This document shows positions 1-6,829 of a stretch of 9,895 bases of DNA, one piece after another. The notes beneath the pieces were generated by a model that saw only the letters and a list, made by a program, of their open reading frames with translations, made no database searches and was not told where the DNA came from. A program made the translations under genes and the position numbers. The stretch spans positions 1 to 9,895 of the forward strand of contig JAURMB010000066.1 in assembly GCA_030831045.1 (NCBI GenBank), given 5' to 3'. Every line of letters starts with the position of its first letter. Positions within the stretch are counted from its first letter, which is position 1. This stretch comes from Schleiferiaceae bacterium (lineage in GTDB: Bacteria > Bacteroidota > Bacteroidia > Flavobacteriales > Schleiferiaceae).

Positions 1-764
1 ATCGGGTAGCTCGAGTAGAGCATAGGGCGTCCCAATTGGTGGGCTGCTGCGGCCAATCCTAAGGCAACCGCCTGCGAACCGTTGATCGTGCGAAACGTGC
101 CGCGCTCGGAATCGTGCCGATCCAGCACCACACGGTAGTCCTGAATTTCGAGCGTCTCGGCAAAGTGAAGGCCCGCCCTGAAGGCTCGAACATTGGTTTC
201 GTCTCCGCGAAATAGGGCGTTAAGCTCGGCCTCGACCACCTCGATCGGCATGCTGTACATCCAGGTTAGCACACCCAGAACCAGCATGTTGCGGGCGCGC
301 ATTTTGTCGCGCTGTCCTAGGGCGACCTCCGACAAGGCCCCTAAGGTTAGGTCTTTAACCGGAACCTCGAGCACGCGAAAGCGCGATCGGGCAGCAGCCA
401 AGAGGTCGGCGTCGGCGGGCAGCTTGGCTAGAGCGAGGCTGCGCGCATCAAAACCTTCTGTGGCGGCCAACAAAAGGCCTCCGGGCTTCAGCTGGCTCGC
501 GTACTTCGTGTACGCGGCTGCATTAAACGCAACAAAGCAGTCCGCGAGGGCACCGGGGTCCTGAATGGCGTGGCCCGCAATGCGGAACTGAAAACCTGAA
601 ACACCACTCACCGTACCCTGCGGGGCACGGATCTCGGCCGGAAAGTCCGAAAGGGTGCGCACGTCCCGGCCCGACTGGGCTGCAGCGCGCACGATCTGGC
701 CTCCGAGCAACTGAATTCCGTCGCCGGAATCTCCCGCGAGAAGTACAACGACGCTAGGCTCCAT
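1..764 (-). CDS. korA: 2-oxoacid:ferredoxin oxidoreductase, fused gamma/alpha subunit (KorA-like), partial
   Basis: The gene starts with ATG at 764 and runs off the left edge, leaving 254 codons of a protein usually about 600 residues long. Family knowledge: with a separate beta subunit (KorB, carrying TPP and Fe-S), the enzyme oxidatively decarboxylates 2-oxoglutarate or a related 2-oxoacid to the acyl-CoA and reduces ferredoxin, in the cytoplasm. Visible evidence: the N-terminal gamma domain carries GDSGDGIQ at residues 11-18 and then a PAEIRAPQGT...GVSGFQ stretch. After about residue 215 the alpha (pyrimidine-binding) domain opens with TINGSQAVALGL and reaches SSYP at the edge. An in-frame stop just upstream (768-770) makes this ATG the earliest possible start. 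It overlaps the end of the NifU-domain gene by 11 bases, so translation is probably coupled. korB would be expected next, outside the window. The family is confident. The exact substrate is inferred; a pyruvate or branched-chain 2-oxoacid enzyme is possible. Confidence 0.9.
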   Translation of the reverse strand, partial: MEPSVVVLLAGDSGDGIQLLGGQIVRAAAQSGRDVRTLSDFPAEIRAPQGTVSGVSGFQFRIAGHAIQDPGALADCFVAFNAAAYTKYASQLKPGGLLLAATEGFDARSLALAKLPADADLLAAARSRFRVLEVPVKDLTLGALSEVALGQRDKMRARNMLVLGVLTWMYSMPIEVVEAELNALFRGDETNVRAFRAGLHFAETLEIQDYRVVLDRHDSERGTFRTINGSQAVALGLAAAAHQLGRPMLYSSYP

Positions 765-990
765 GATCTAAAGCAACGACCTCTTCGATTTCGGGTGCGT
801 GACTTCGCACACTGTTCTCGACGCCCAGCTTCAAGGTCGTTTGGTTCACACTGCAGCCGTGGCAAGCGCCCAACAACCGCACAAACACGCGCGGAACCTC
901 AATTTTCACCAGCTCGATACCTCCGCCGTCGCTCTCGAGGAAGGGGCGCACTTCGGCAAGTGCCTTTTCTACGCGTGCTTCGAGGTTCAT
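754..990 (-). CDS. NifU C-terminal domain protein (Nfu-type iron-sulfur scaffold/carrier)
   Basis: This 78-residue protein consists of a single NifU C-terminal domain. Family knowledge: such domains bind a 4Fe-4S cluster, usually between two monomers, and pass it to client enzymes in the cytoplasm. Visible evidence: it opens with a helix and RPFLESDGGGIELVKI (residues 15-30), followed by the hallmark GACHGCSVNQTTLK at 41-54. The cluster-binding CxxC is Cys43/Cys46. The length suits a stand-alone domain. Its ATG overlaps the stop of mrp (ATGA, 4 bases) and its own end overlaps the korA start by 11 bases. The three genes are therefore almost certainly one translationally coupled unit, with this protein a likely cluster donor for the neighbouring oxidoreductase or a partner of Mrp. 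That pairing is inference from position. Confidence 0.93.
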   Translation of the reverse strand: MNLEARVEKALAEVRPFLESDGGGIELVKIEVPRVFVRLLGACHGCSVNQTTLKLGVENSVRSHAPEIEEVVALDHGA

Positions 991-2123
991 ACGTCGCGCT
1001 TGGTGGTTTTGCAGCCGGCCATCGTAGTGATGCGCACGGCCTCTGTGGGCGGAAGGTTGGTTACGCGGTCCGCCAAAGCTGAAACTACGTTGCGAGCCAG
1101 TTCTACAAAGGCCTCGCGAACGACTCCGTCTTGCTGCAGGGCGGCGGGGCGACCCACGTCTCCGGCCTCGCGAATGCTTTGGACCAGCGGGAGCTCGCCG
1201 AGAAAGGGCACCTCGAGCTGCTCCGCGAGGTTGCGGGCGCCGTGGCGGCCAAAAATGTGGTACTGCTCGTCGGGGTGCGCCGGCGGCGTGAAGTAGGCCA
1301 TGTTCTCAGCAATTCCGAGGACCGGAATCTGAATGGCGTCCATTCGGAACATTCCCACCCCCTTGCGGGCATCAGCCAAGGCCACGGCCTGGGGCGTACT
1401 CACCACCACGGCACCCGTGACGGGAAGCGCCTGAACGAGGCTCAGATGGATGTCGCCCGTGCCCGGAGGCAAGTCGACCAGCAAAAAATCCAGCTCGCCC
1501 CAGTGGGTTTCTTGGAGCATTTGGTTGAGGGCCTTAGTCGCCATTGGTCCGCGCCACACGACGGCCTGGTCGGTTCCGGCAAAAAAGCCAATCGACATAA
1601 TTTTCACGCCGTAGGCCTCGACCGGGTCCATCTTGCGCACGCCGTTGACCTCGATTCCGCCCGGATTGGCGCGCTGCACGTCAAACATGATGGGCATGCT
1701 CGGCCCGTAGATGTCGGCGTCGACAACCCCAACGCTAAAGCCCATTTCGGCCAGCGAAACGGCGAGGTTGGCAGTGACCGTAGACTTTCCCACCCCACCC
1801 TTGCCCGACGCGACGGCTATCACGTGCTCGACGCCGGGAATGGGCTTGCCGCGCAGCACATTAGCGTTCTCGGCCGGAGCCGGCGTGCGCACTTCAAGGT
1901 TCACTTTGACCGCGACTTTGGGGTCAATGCGGTGCACCGCTTTGAGCAAGTCGACCTCGAGGCGCTTCTTTTGGGCGAGCGCCGCACTGTCGCTCACGAC
2001 GTCGAGCTCGACTTCGTGGCCAAAAATCTGAACGTTTTTAACGTGGCCGGATTCTACAAGCGTTCCGTTGCCGCTAGCATTGGCAACCTGCTTAAGCGCA
2101 TCCATTACGGTGGATTTGGTCAT
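987..2123 (-). CDS. mrp: Mrp/NBP35-family P-loop ATPase, iron-sulfur cluster carrier
   Basis: This 378-residue cytoplasmic protein has the usual two-part architecture. Residues about 5-80 are a MIP18/DUF59-type domain. The ATPase domain begins near residue 98, with the deviant Walker A GKGGVGKS at 107-114, VDADIYGPS at 134-142, and DLPPGTGD at 217-224. Family knowledge: Mrp/ApbC proteins carry Fe-S clusters to apo-enzymes in an ATPase-dependent way. Oddity: the region after ENMAYF (273-278), where many relatives hold the cluster-binding CxxC, reads TPPAHPDEQYHIFG and has no cysteine. The only cysteine in the protein is Cys371, in MAGC near the C-terminus. The start at 2123 is favoured over Met7 because an exact -7 promoter box ends 5 bases upstream of it. 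It is the first gene of the mrp, NifU-domain, korA cluster. Confidence 0.95.
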   Translation of the reverse strand: MTKSTVMDALKQVANASGNGTLVESGHVKNVQIFGHEVELDVVSDSAALAQKKRLEVDLLKAVHRIDPKVAVKVNLEVRTPAPAENANVLRGKPIPGVEHVIAVASGKGGVGKSTVTANLAVSLAEMGFSVGVVDADIYGPSMPIMFDVQRANPGGIEVNGVRKMDPVEAYGVKIMSIGFFAGTDQAVVWRGPMATKALNQMLQETHWGELDFLLVDLPPGTGDIHLSLVQALPVTGAVVVSTPQAVALADARKGVGMFRMDAIQIPVLGIAENMAYFTPPAHPDEQYHIFGRHGARNLAEQLEVPFLGELPLVQSIREAGDVGRPAALQQDGVVREAFVELARNVVSALADRVTNLPPTEAVRITTMAGCKTTKRDV

Positions 2124-2128
2124 AGCGG

Positions 2129-2136
2129 CAAAGGTA
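2129..2136 (-). promoter_or_regulatory. -7 promoter box for mrp
   Basis: Read on the minus strand the sequence is TACCTTTG, an exact match to the Bacteroidota -7 consensus TAnnTTTG. It is followed by CCGCT and then the mrp ATG. No clear TTTG/TTG -33 element is visible upstream, so the promoter call rests on the -7 box alone. It lies in the 42-base gap after rlmN, so mrp can be transcribed independently of rlmN. The start of transcription would fall at or within a base or two of the ATG. Confidence 0.55.
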
Positions 2137-2165
2137 GCATCTACAGCTCGGCGCCGCAGATGACG

Positions 2166-3230
2166 TTAGTCACTAGACGTAAGTTCCGCCGGGAGCTTTT
2201 TGTTCGCTAGCTGACCGCAGGCCGCATCGATGTCTTTGCCCCGCGAGTGGCGGACCTTGGCCACGACGCCAATGCGCGCCAGTCCGTCAACGTAGGCTTG
2301 AAGCGCTTCGGGCGCCGCCTGGCGAAAGCGCTCGTCGCCAATGGCGTTGTACTCAATCAAGTTAACCTTGCACGGAACCCGTTTGGCGAGTTCAACGAGG
2401 GCCCGCACGTCTTCGGGTTGGTCGTTCACCTCGCGCCAAACCACGTACTCAAACGTCACCTTGCGTTTGGTGCCGGAATACCAGTACTCCAGACTGGACC
2501 GAAGTTCCTCAATCGGGGCTACGTCGTTCACCGGCATGATTTGCGCGCGCACCTCGTCGCGCGCCGAATGAAGCGACACCGCAAGGTTGAATTTGACCCC
2601 GTCGTCGGCCAGCTTGCGGATCATTTTCGGCAAGCCCACCGTACTCAGCGTGATGCGCTTCGGCGACAGCCCCAGCCCTTTGGGCGAGGTAATGCGGTCG
2701 ATGGCCTCGAGGGTGTTTTTGTAGTTCATCAGCGGTTCGCCCATGCCCATAAACACGATGTTGGTGAGCGGACGCCCAAACTCCGTCTGCCCCTGGTCGT
2801 GAATGGCCCGTACCTGGTCGTAGATCTCGTCGGGCTCGAGGTTGCGCATGCGCTTGAGGCGGGCCGTGGCGCAAAACGCGCAGCCCATGGCACAGCCCAC
2901 CTGGCTCGAAACGCAGGCGGTGATGCGCTTTTCGGTCGGAATCAGCACGCTCTCGACCACCAGGCCGTCGTGAAGGCGCACCGCGTTTTTTAACGTGCCG
3001 TCGCTGGACCGCTGCACCGACTCGATGCGCTGCGGGCGGAATTCAAACGATTCGGCCAGCTTGGCACGCAATGCCTTGGGCAGGTTAGACATGTCATCAA
3101 AACTCTGTGCGCCCTTGGCCCACAGCCAATCGTACACCTGGTCTGCACGGTACGCCGGCTCACCCCACGCGGCAAAGTGCGCGCGAACCTCCTCGCGGCG
3201 AAGGCTCCGAAAGTCGGGCTTGCCGGTCAT
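2166..3230 (-). CDS. rlmN: Dual-specificity 23S rRNA/tRNA (adenine-C2) methyltransferase RlmN
   Basis: A 354-residue radical SAM enzyme. Family knowledge: RlmN methylates C2 of A2503 in 23S rRNA and A37 in some tRNAs, through a methylated cysteine intermediate. Visible evidence: the 4Fe-4S motif CxxxCxxC is at Cys113, Cys117 and Cys120. The two catalytic cysteines are present: Cys106 in ACVSSQVGC (equivalent to E. coli Cys118) and Cys338 in DIDAACGQLA (equivalent to Cys355). MGMGEPLMNY and STVGLPKMIRKL, typical of the family, lie between them. The chosen ATG (3230) shares its A with the stop of the upstream secreted-protein gene (TAATG), so the two are translationally coupled. The reading frame stays open upstream, but that part is only the out-of-frame shadow of the upstream gene. 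No promoter of its own is visible. Confidence 0.97.
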   Translation of the reverse strand: MTGKPDFRSLRREEVRAHFAAWGEPAYRADQVYDWLWAKGAQSFDDMSNLPKALRAKLAESFEFRPQRIESVQRSSDGTLKNAVRLHDGLVVESVLIPTEKRITACVSSQVGCAMGCAFCATARLKRMRNLEPDEIYDQVRAIHDQGQTEFGRPLTNIVFMGMGEPLMNYKNTLEAIDRITSPKGLGLSPKRITLSTVGLPKMIRKLADDGVKFNLAVSLHSARDEVRAQIMPVNDVAPIEELRSSLEYWYSGTKRKVTFEYVVWREVNDQPEDVRALVELAKRVPCKVNLIEYNAIGDERFRQAAPEALQAYVDGLARIGVVAKVRHSRGKDIDAACGQLANKKLPAELTSSD

Positions 3231-4810
3231 TAGTTGCGCTCGGGACGGAGGCTCATGAAGACCCACTTGCGGCGCTTGAGGCCGGGAATCACCGCCTCGC
3301 CGGGGAGTCCGATGTAGCTCTTGCCGCGCTGCGGAATGAGCACCGCACGCTCCTTGCGGTTGTCGATCAGCGGCGCATAGTCGAGGCTTCCATCGGGTTT
3401 CAACGTAACGTGCGCCAGTACGGCAGCAGTTGGTTTGTTCATGACGCGCGGAGCCTGGTGCTCGGCCCAACGCTTGTCGTTGCCCTTGGCGTCGTTGAAC
3501 AAAAAGGTGAAGTTCTCCCCGTCGCGGGCCACCAGGAACCCCGAGCGGTACCCCCCGTCGTTTACCGTGTACTGGCGTTTGGGAATCACCGAAACGCGCT
3601 CGATACCGCCCTCGGCGTCGACCATCATCGCCCAAATGTTATCGTAGTAGTAGTAGTATGTGGTGGTGGTTCCGTTGCGCGTTTGGTTGGTTACCACGAC
3701 TAAGTCGTAGTCTTCCATCAGCACCAAACTGCCGCCGCCTTCGCGCGGCAAAATTCCGCGGAACACATAGGTTTCGTTGGCCAGGCCTTTGCGGCGCGCA
3801 CGGGCCGTGCCGTCGCGGCGGCCGTCGTTGAGGTACTCAAAATCCTTGAGGTTCTTAAAATCTGAGGAGCTGCGCTCGAGCGTCTTTTGGTCAAGCGTCA
3901 TGTAGAACATTCCGCTAGTTGACCCGTAGCGCTTGTCAGAATACATACCGCTGATCGCGACTTTGCCTGCGACTTGGTCGGTCTCGACGCCGATGCCGCC
4001 CACCACAAACTTGTCCTTCATGCCGAGGTCCACTTCTTGAAACTCTTCGTCGTTGGGGTTGGCATGCAAGATGAAGTATTCAAGATTGGGTGCGAAGAGC
4101 TTTAATTTTTCGTTCTTTTCGCGGTCCGGACTGCGCGAAGCGAGAACATAAACGTCGCCGTTGATGGCGTAATCCACATCAGCCAAGCCTACCCGACGCA
4201 TTTCGTGGTCAATTTGAACAGAAGCGCCGCCAATGGGGTTCCCCTCCCGGTCAAAACGCTTGACCTCGACGCGCAGGTCCTCTTTGCGATCTTCTCCCGG
4301 AAAGCTCACGATGGCAAAGCTCGTAGCATGGTGGTTCCAACTAATTCGAAAGCTGCCCATGGTCCACCGCTTGGCCGAAATCCGCACGAGCTCATGGAAG
4401 TCCGACATGGTGCCGTCGGCGTCAATCGTCCGCATCAGCACGTACCGAAGATCGTCAACCTTAGAATAGGCCTGATAAAACACGTAGGTAGTAGGGCCAA
4501 AGGTTACCATGCTGTGAAACGAAACCGGCGCATCGCGGTACCGGTCGATCACTTCTTCGATTTGCCAAACCTGCGTCATGGTTTCGCGATCGTAGCGGGC
4601 GAAGTAGTTCTTGGGCTTGCGGAGCACCTTGTAGAAGCTTCCGTAGGTCATAAAATAGGCCGAATCCAGGCTGGTAACGTAGTCCAATTTGATTTCGCGG
4701 TCCTTGTAGCCACGGCTCCAACGCACTTCAAGGCTTTGGGGAGTTTGGGCGTGCAGGCCCGCGCTGCCAAACAGCATCAGGAGCAGTAGAAAAGAGGTCA
4801 ATCGGTTCAT
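3230..4810 (-). CDS. Secreted protein of unknown function
   Basis: A 526-residue protein I do not recognise. Residues 1-21 are a clear Sec signal peptide (MNR, then a leucine-rich core, with likely cleavage LHA|Q), so the mature protein is periplasmic, surface-bound or exported. No further membrane segment and no C-terminal Type IX sorting domain is evident. The body is rich in alternating hydrophobic/polar stretches and recurring aromatic 'YVL/YVF'-type strands, which could fit a beta-propeller; this is a guess from pattern, not a detected domain. A Thr4-Tyr5 tract occurs around residues 385-393 (from the triplet repeat at 3644-3670). The start at 4810 is supported by an exact -7 box ending 5 bases upstream and by the signal peptide beginning right there. 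It precedes rlmN with a one-base stop/start overlap, and it is divergent from a second secreted protein. Confidence 0.85.
   Translation of the reverse strand: MNRLTSFLLLLMLFGSAGLHAQTPQSLEVRWSRGYKDREIKLDYVTSLDSAYFMTYGSFYKVLRKPKNYFARYDRETMTQVWQIEEVIDRYRDAPVSFHSMVTFGPTTYVFYQAYSKVDDLRYVLMRTIDADGTMSDFHELVRISAKRWTMGSFRISWNHHATSFAIVSFPGEDRKEDLRVEVKRFDREGNPIGGASVQIDHEMRRVGLADVDYAINGDVYVLASRSPDREKNEKLKLFAPNLEYFILHANPNDEEFQEVDLGMKDKFVVGGIGVETDQVAGKVAISGMYSDKRYGSTSGMFYMTLDQKTLERSSSDFKNLKDFEYLNDGRRDGTARARRKGLANETYVFRGILPREGGGSLVLMEDYDLVVVTNQTRNGTTTTYYYYYDNIWAMMVDAEGGIERVSVIPKRQYTVNDGGYRSGFLVARDGENFTFLFNDAKGNDKRWAEHQAPRVMNKPTAAVLAHVTLKPDGSLDYAPLIDNRKERAVLIPQRGKSYIGLPGEAVIPGLKRRKWVFMSLRPERN
3644..3670. repeat. 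In-frame triplet tract, (GTA)5-TGT-(GGT)3
   Basis: On the plus strand five GTA units (3644-3658) are followed by TGT and three GGT units. In the minus-strand gene they read (ACC)3 ACA (TAC)5, coding four threonines and five tyrosines. Length changes here by polymerase slippage would stay in frame and alter the number of residues, not switch the gene off. Confidence 0.85.
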
Positions 4811-4815
4811 AAATT

Positions 4816-4841
4816 CAAAAGTACGTCATTTCTAATGGCAA
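4816..4841 (-). promoter_or_regulatory. Promoter of the secreted-protein/rlmN transcript
   Basis: On the minus strand 4823-4816 reads TACTTTTG, an exact TAnnTTTG -7 box, followed by AATTT and the ATG at 4810. A TTG at 4841-4839 could be the -33 element, but the 15-base spacer is shorter than the usual 17-23. The predicted transcript would begin at or next to the start codon. Confidence 0.55.
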
Positions 4842-4864
4842 GAATTTTGCCGAAATCCGGCAAA
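4837..4864. repeat. Three GGCAA half-sites forming overlapping inverted repeats
   Basis: GGCAA (4837-4841), TTGCC (4847-4851) and GGCAA (4859-4863) follow one another. The second and third form a perfect 7-bp inverted repeat, TTTGCCG/CGGCAAA, around AAATC (4846-4864). The first and second form a 5-bp inverted repeat around GAATT. The two GGCAA copies are 22 bp apart, about two helical turns. The site lies between two divergent starts and contains the candidate -33 TTGs of both, so it could be an operator or simply two opposed -33 elements. Confidence 0.5.
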
Positions 4865-4873
4865 GTATCTTTA
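4847..4873 (+). promoter_or_regulatory. Candidate promoter of the beta-barrel gene
   Basis: TTG at 4847-4849 and TATCTTTA at 4866-4873 (one mismatch to TAnnTTTG) are separated by 16 bases. The -7 box ends only 4 bases before the ATG at 4878, again predicting little or no 5' leader. Confidence 0.4.
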
Positions 4874-4877
4874 CTCC

Positions 4878-5630
4878 ATGAACGCACGCCTCCTTTGGAC
4901 CCTCCTAGCCGTGACCGTAGCAACTACGGCAACAGCACAGGTTACCGTGAAACGCTACAGCGTCGACGGCACCACCAGCACCTCCTCGAGCGGTAGCCGG
5001 AATGCTGAACGCGCGCGCCAGCGTCAGCTCGACCGCTACCCTACCGCCCTGAAATTCAACGTCGCTCCCTTCTTTGCCGGGCACTACCCTGTCTCGCTGG
5101 AGTACCGACTAAGCCCCTACGTTACCGTAGAGGGCGGACTAGGACTCACCACGCACAACAGCCTCGATGCGTTCATCAACGAGGCCGTTCTTTGGGACTA
5201 CAACGCTTTTTACAGTGCCGACAGCCGGGTGCGTCCGGGGTCGAGCCAATCGGCCAACATTAAAGTTTTTCCGGGCGGGGATTCGTACGACGACGGTTTC
5301 TACCTCGGATTTTTCATTCAAAACCGCCGCTACAGCAAACTTTTCACGGGCGCGGAACAGGACTTCGTTAGCTTCAAGCAGAATTTCGACCAGGGTCTGA
5401 TGATCGGAACCCAGCTGCGTTCGAGCGACCGAATCATGGTGGATTTAAGCATAGGGCTGTCCAACCGCTACGTTAATTTTCCGGTGGTCGTCGAAGACTA
5501 CACCATCGACCCCGTAACCGGCCAAGAGCGCTACGTGGCACGGCTTGATGAAGCACAAGATGGCCGCAGCCAGAACCTCGGATTTTTTATCGGTATTAAG
5601 CTCGGCTACCTTCTGGCCGCTGGACGATAG
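4878..5630 (+). CDS. Probable outer-membrane beta-barrel protein
   Basis: A 250-residue protein with an N-terminal signal peptide (residues 1-20, cleavage ATA|Q). A low-complexity Ser/Thr and Arg-rich stretch follows (about 28-52), then a region of alternating-hydrophobic strands typical of small Bacteroidota outer-membrane barrels: LKFNVAPFFAGHYPVSLEY, YVTVEGGLGLT, GFYLGFFIQN, IMVDLSIGLSNRYVNF, and the closing NLGFFIGIKLGYLL. The opening N-VAPFF...VSLEY...VEGGLG pattern resembles small barrel families such as DUF3575, but I cannot confirm the family. The expected location is the outer membrane; the role is unknown. It is divergent from the secreted-protein/rlmN unit, sharing a 67-bp intergenic region with it, and convergent with queA across a terminator. 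Confidence 0.8.
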   Translation: MNARLLWTLLAVTVATTATAQVTVKRYSVDGTTSTSSSGSRNAERARQRQLDRYPTALKFNVAPFFAGHYPVSLEYRLSPYVTVEGGLGLTTHNSLDAFINEAVLWDYNAFYSADSRVRPGSSQSANIKVFPGGDSYDDGFYLGFFIQNRRYSKLFTGAEQDFVSFKQNFDQGLMIGTQLRSSDRIMVDLSIGLSNRYVNFPVVVEDYTIDPVTGQERYVARLDEAQDGRSQNLGFFIGIKLGYLLAAGR

Positions 5631-5647
5631 GCTCGAAGGAGCGCAAC

Positions 5648-5684
5648 AAAAAAGGCCGGCCCTTTCGGGTCGGCCTTTGTTTTT
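5648..5684. terminator. Bidirectional intrinsic terminator between the barrel gene and queA
   Basis: AAAGGCCGGCCC (5651-5662) pairs with GGGTCGGCCTTT (5667-5678) through one G-U wobble, with a TTTC loop. A T-tract follows on the plus strand (5680-5684), and the A-run at 5648-5653 gives a T-tract on the minus strand. It therefore can end both convergent transcripts. Confidence 0.9.
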
Positions 5685-5699
5685 GGTCCGAAATCCGCG

Positions 5700-6755
5700 C
5701 TACACAAAAAGCAACGCGTCGCCGTAGCTCAAGAAGCGGTAGCCCTCTTTGACGGCCGTGTTGTAGACGTCCATGGTGAGTTCGTAGCCGGCAAAAGCCG
5801 CGGTCAGCATGAGCATCGTCGACTGGGGCGCATGAAAATTCGTAATCATGCTGTTGGCCACGGTGAACTCGTGCGGCGGAAAAATGAACTTGGACGTCCA
5901 TCCGTTGCCCGCCTTGATGCGGTGGTCGGTAATGGTCGACGACTCAAGCGAACGAATCACGCTCGTGCCCACGGCGCAAACGCGGCGCTTTTCGGCTTTG
6001 GCTTGGTTCACGCGCTCGGCGGTTTCAGGGTAGAGCCAAAACTGCTCCGATTCCATTTTGTGCTTGCTGAGGTCCTCAACTTCGACTTGGCGGAACGTGC
6101 CCAGCCCCACGTGCATGGTCATTTCAACCGTGTCAATGCCCTTGATTTCAAGCTTTTTCATCAAGTTCTTGCTGAAGTGCAGCGAGGCCACCGGGGCGGC
6201 CACCGCACCCTCGACTTTGGCAAAAATGCTCTGGTAGCGTTCCTCGTCAGAGGCCTCCAGCGGGCGAGTAATGTACTTGGGGAGCGGGGTTTCTCCCATT
6301 TCCTTGAGCTTTAGGCGGAACTCCTCGTAGCTTCCGTCAAACAGGAAGCGCAGGGTGCGTCCGCGCGACGTCGTGTTGTCGATGACCTCGGCTACCAAGC
6401 TGTCGTCGTCCCCAAAGTAGAGTTTGTTGCCGATGCGAATTTTGCGGGCGGGATCCACCAAAACGTCCCACAGGCGGCTTTCGGCGTTGAGTTCGCGCAG
6501 CAAAAAGACTTCAATTAGGGCACCGGTCTTCTCTTTATTGCCCCACATGCGGGCCGGAAAAACCTTGGTGTTGTTGATCACCAGAAGGTCGCGGGGCTCA
6601 AAAAAATTAGCCAGGTCGCGAAAGTAGTGGTGCTCCATACTTCCCGTTTCGCGGTTGACCACCATCAGGCGAGCGTCGTCACGGAAGTCAACAGGGTGCT
6701 GCGCGATCTGCGCCTCGGGCAAATCGTAGCCAAAATGGGAAAGCTTCATTTTCAT
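5700..6755 (-). CDS. queA: S-adenosylmethionine:tRNA ribosyltransferase-isomerase QueA
   Basis: A 351-residue cytoplasmic enzyme. Family knowledge: QueA transfers and isomerises the ribosyl moiety of SAM onto preQ1 in tRNA, giving epoxyqueuosine at position 34. Visible motifs are typical from end to end: [14 protein letters not shown] near the start, [54 protein letters not shown], and the C-terminal [19 protein letters not shown]. The frame extends three codons further to a TTG at 6764, but that codon lies inside the -7 promoter box, so ATG 6755 (MKMKLSHF) is preferred; ATG 6749 is also possible. It is a single-gene unit: its own promoter lies upstream, the neighbour upstream is divergent, and a terminator follows. 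No other queuosine gene is in the window. Confidence 0.97.
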   Translation of the reverse strand: MKMKLSHFGYDLPEAQIAQHPVDFRDDARLMVVNRETGSMEHHYFRDLANFFEPRDLLVINNTKVFPARMWGNKEKTGALIEVFLLRELNAESRLWDVLVDPARKIRIGNKLYFGDDDSLVAEVIDNTTSRGRTLRFLFDGSYEEFRLKLKEMGETPLPKYITRPLEASDEERYQSIFAKVEGAVAAPVASLHFSKNLMKKLEIKGIDTVEMTMHVGLGTFRQVEVEDLSKHKMESEQFWLYPETAERVNQAKAEKRRVCAVGTSVIRSLESSTITDHRIKAGNGWTSKFIFPPHEFTVANSMITNFHAPQSTMLMLTAAFAGYELTMDVYNTAVKEGYRFLSYGDALLFV

Positions 6756-6761
6756 AGGGGG

Positions 6762-6793
6762 CAAAGGTACCCTTTTGAACTAGGCCTTGTCAA
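6762..6793 (-). promoter_or_regulatory. Promoter of queA
   Basis: On the minus strand TTG (6793-6791) is followed after 21 bases by TACCTTTG (6769-6762), an exact -7 box with an acceptable Bacteroidota spacer. Only CCCCCT separates the box from the ATG at 6755. This is the best-formed promoter in the window, and it decides the queA start. Confidence 0.65.
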
Positions 6794-6821
6794 GTGTGAA
6801 CCCAAATTGGTCCGTTGGGGT

Positions 6822-6829
6822 TACCTAAG
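6822..6829 (+). promoter_or_regulatory. Weak candidate -7 box for the membrane-protein gene
   Basis: TACCTAAG matches TAnnTTTG at six of eight positions counting the two free ones. It ends 4 bases before the ATG at 6834, the same spacing as the other promoters here. No well-placed -33 element is seen, so the call is tentative. Confidence 0.25.

Noticed and set aside
193..564. Plus-strand open frame of 123 codons near the left edge
   Set aside because: It lies opposite the partial korA frame, which shows conserved motifs throughout; the plus-strand product is Ser/Arg/Ala-rich with no motif.
2137..2165. GC-rich palindrome CGGCGCCG after rlmN as a terminator
   Set aside because: The symmetry does not extend beyond 8 bases, there is no loop and no T-tract follows, so it is not a supportable terminator.
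1131..2210. Long plus-strand open frame (359 codons) opposite mrp
   Set aside because: It is antisense to a gene with unmistakable family motifs, and its translation is low in recognisable structure and rich in His/Arg/Val. GC-rich coding DNA commonly leaves this antisense frame open.
3231..3635. Upstream extension of the rlmN frame by 135 codons
   Set aside because: It overlaps the secreted-protein gene in another frame, is Arg/Gly-rich noise, and the TAATG junction gives a natural RlmN start with the normal length.
6756..6764. TTG start for queA three codons upstream
   Set aside because: The TTG lies inside the TACCTTTG promoter box, and relatives start near MKLSHF.
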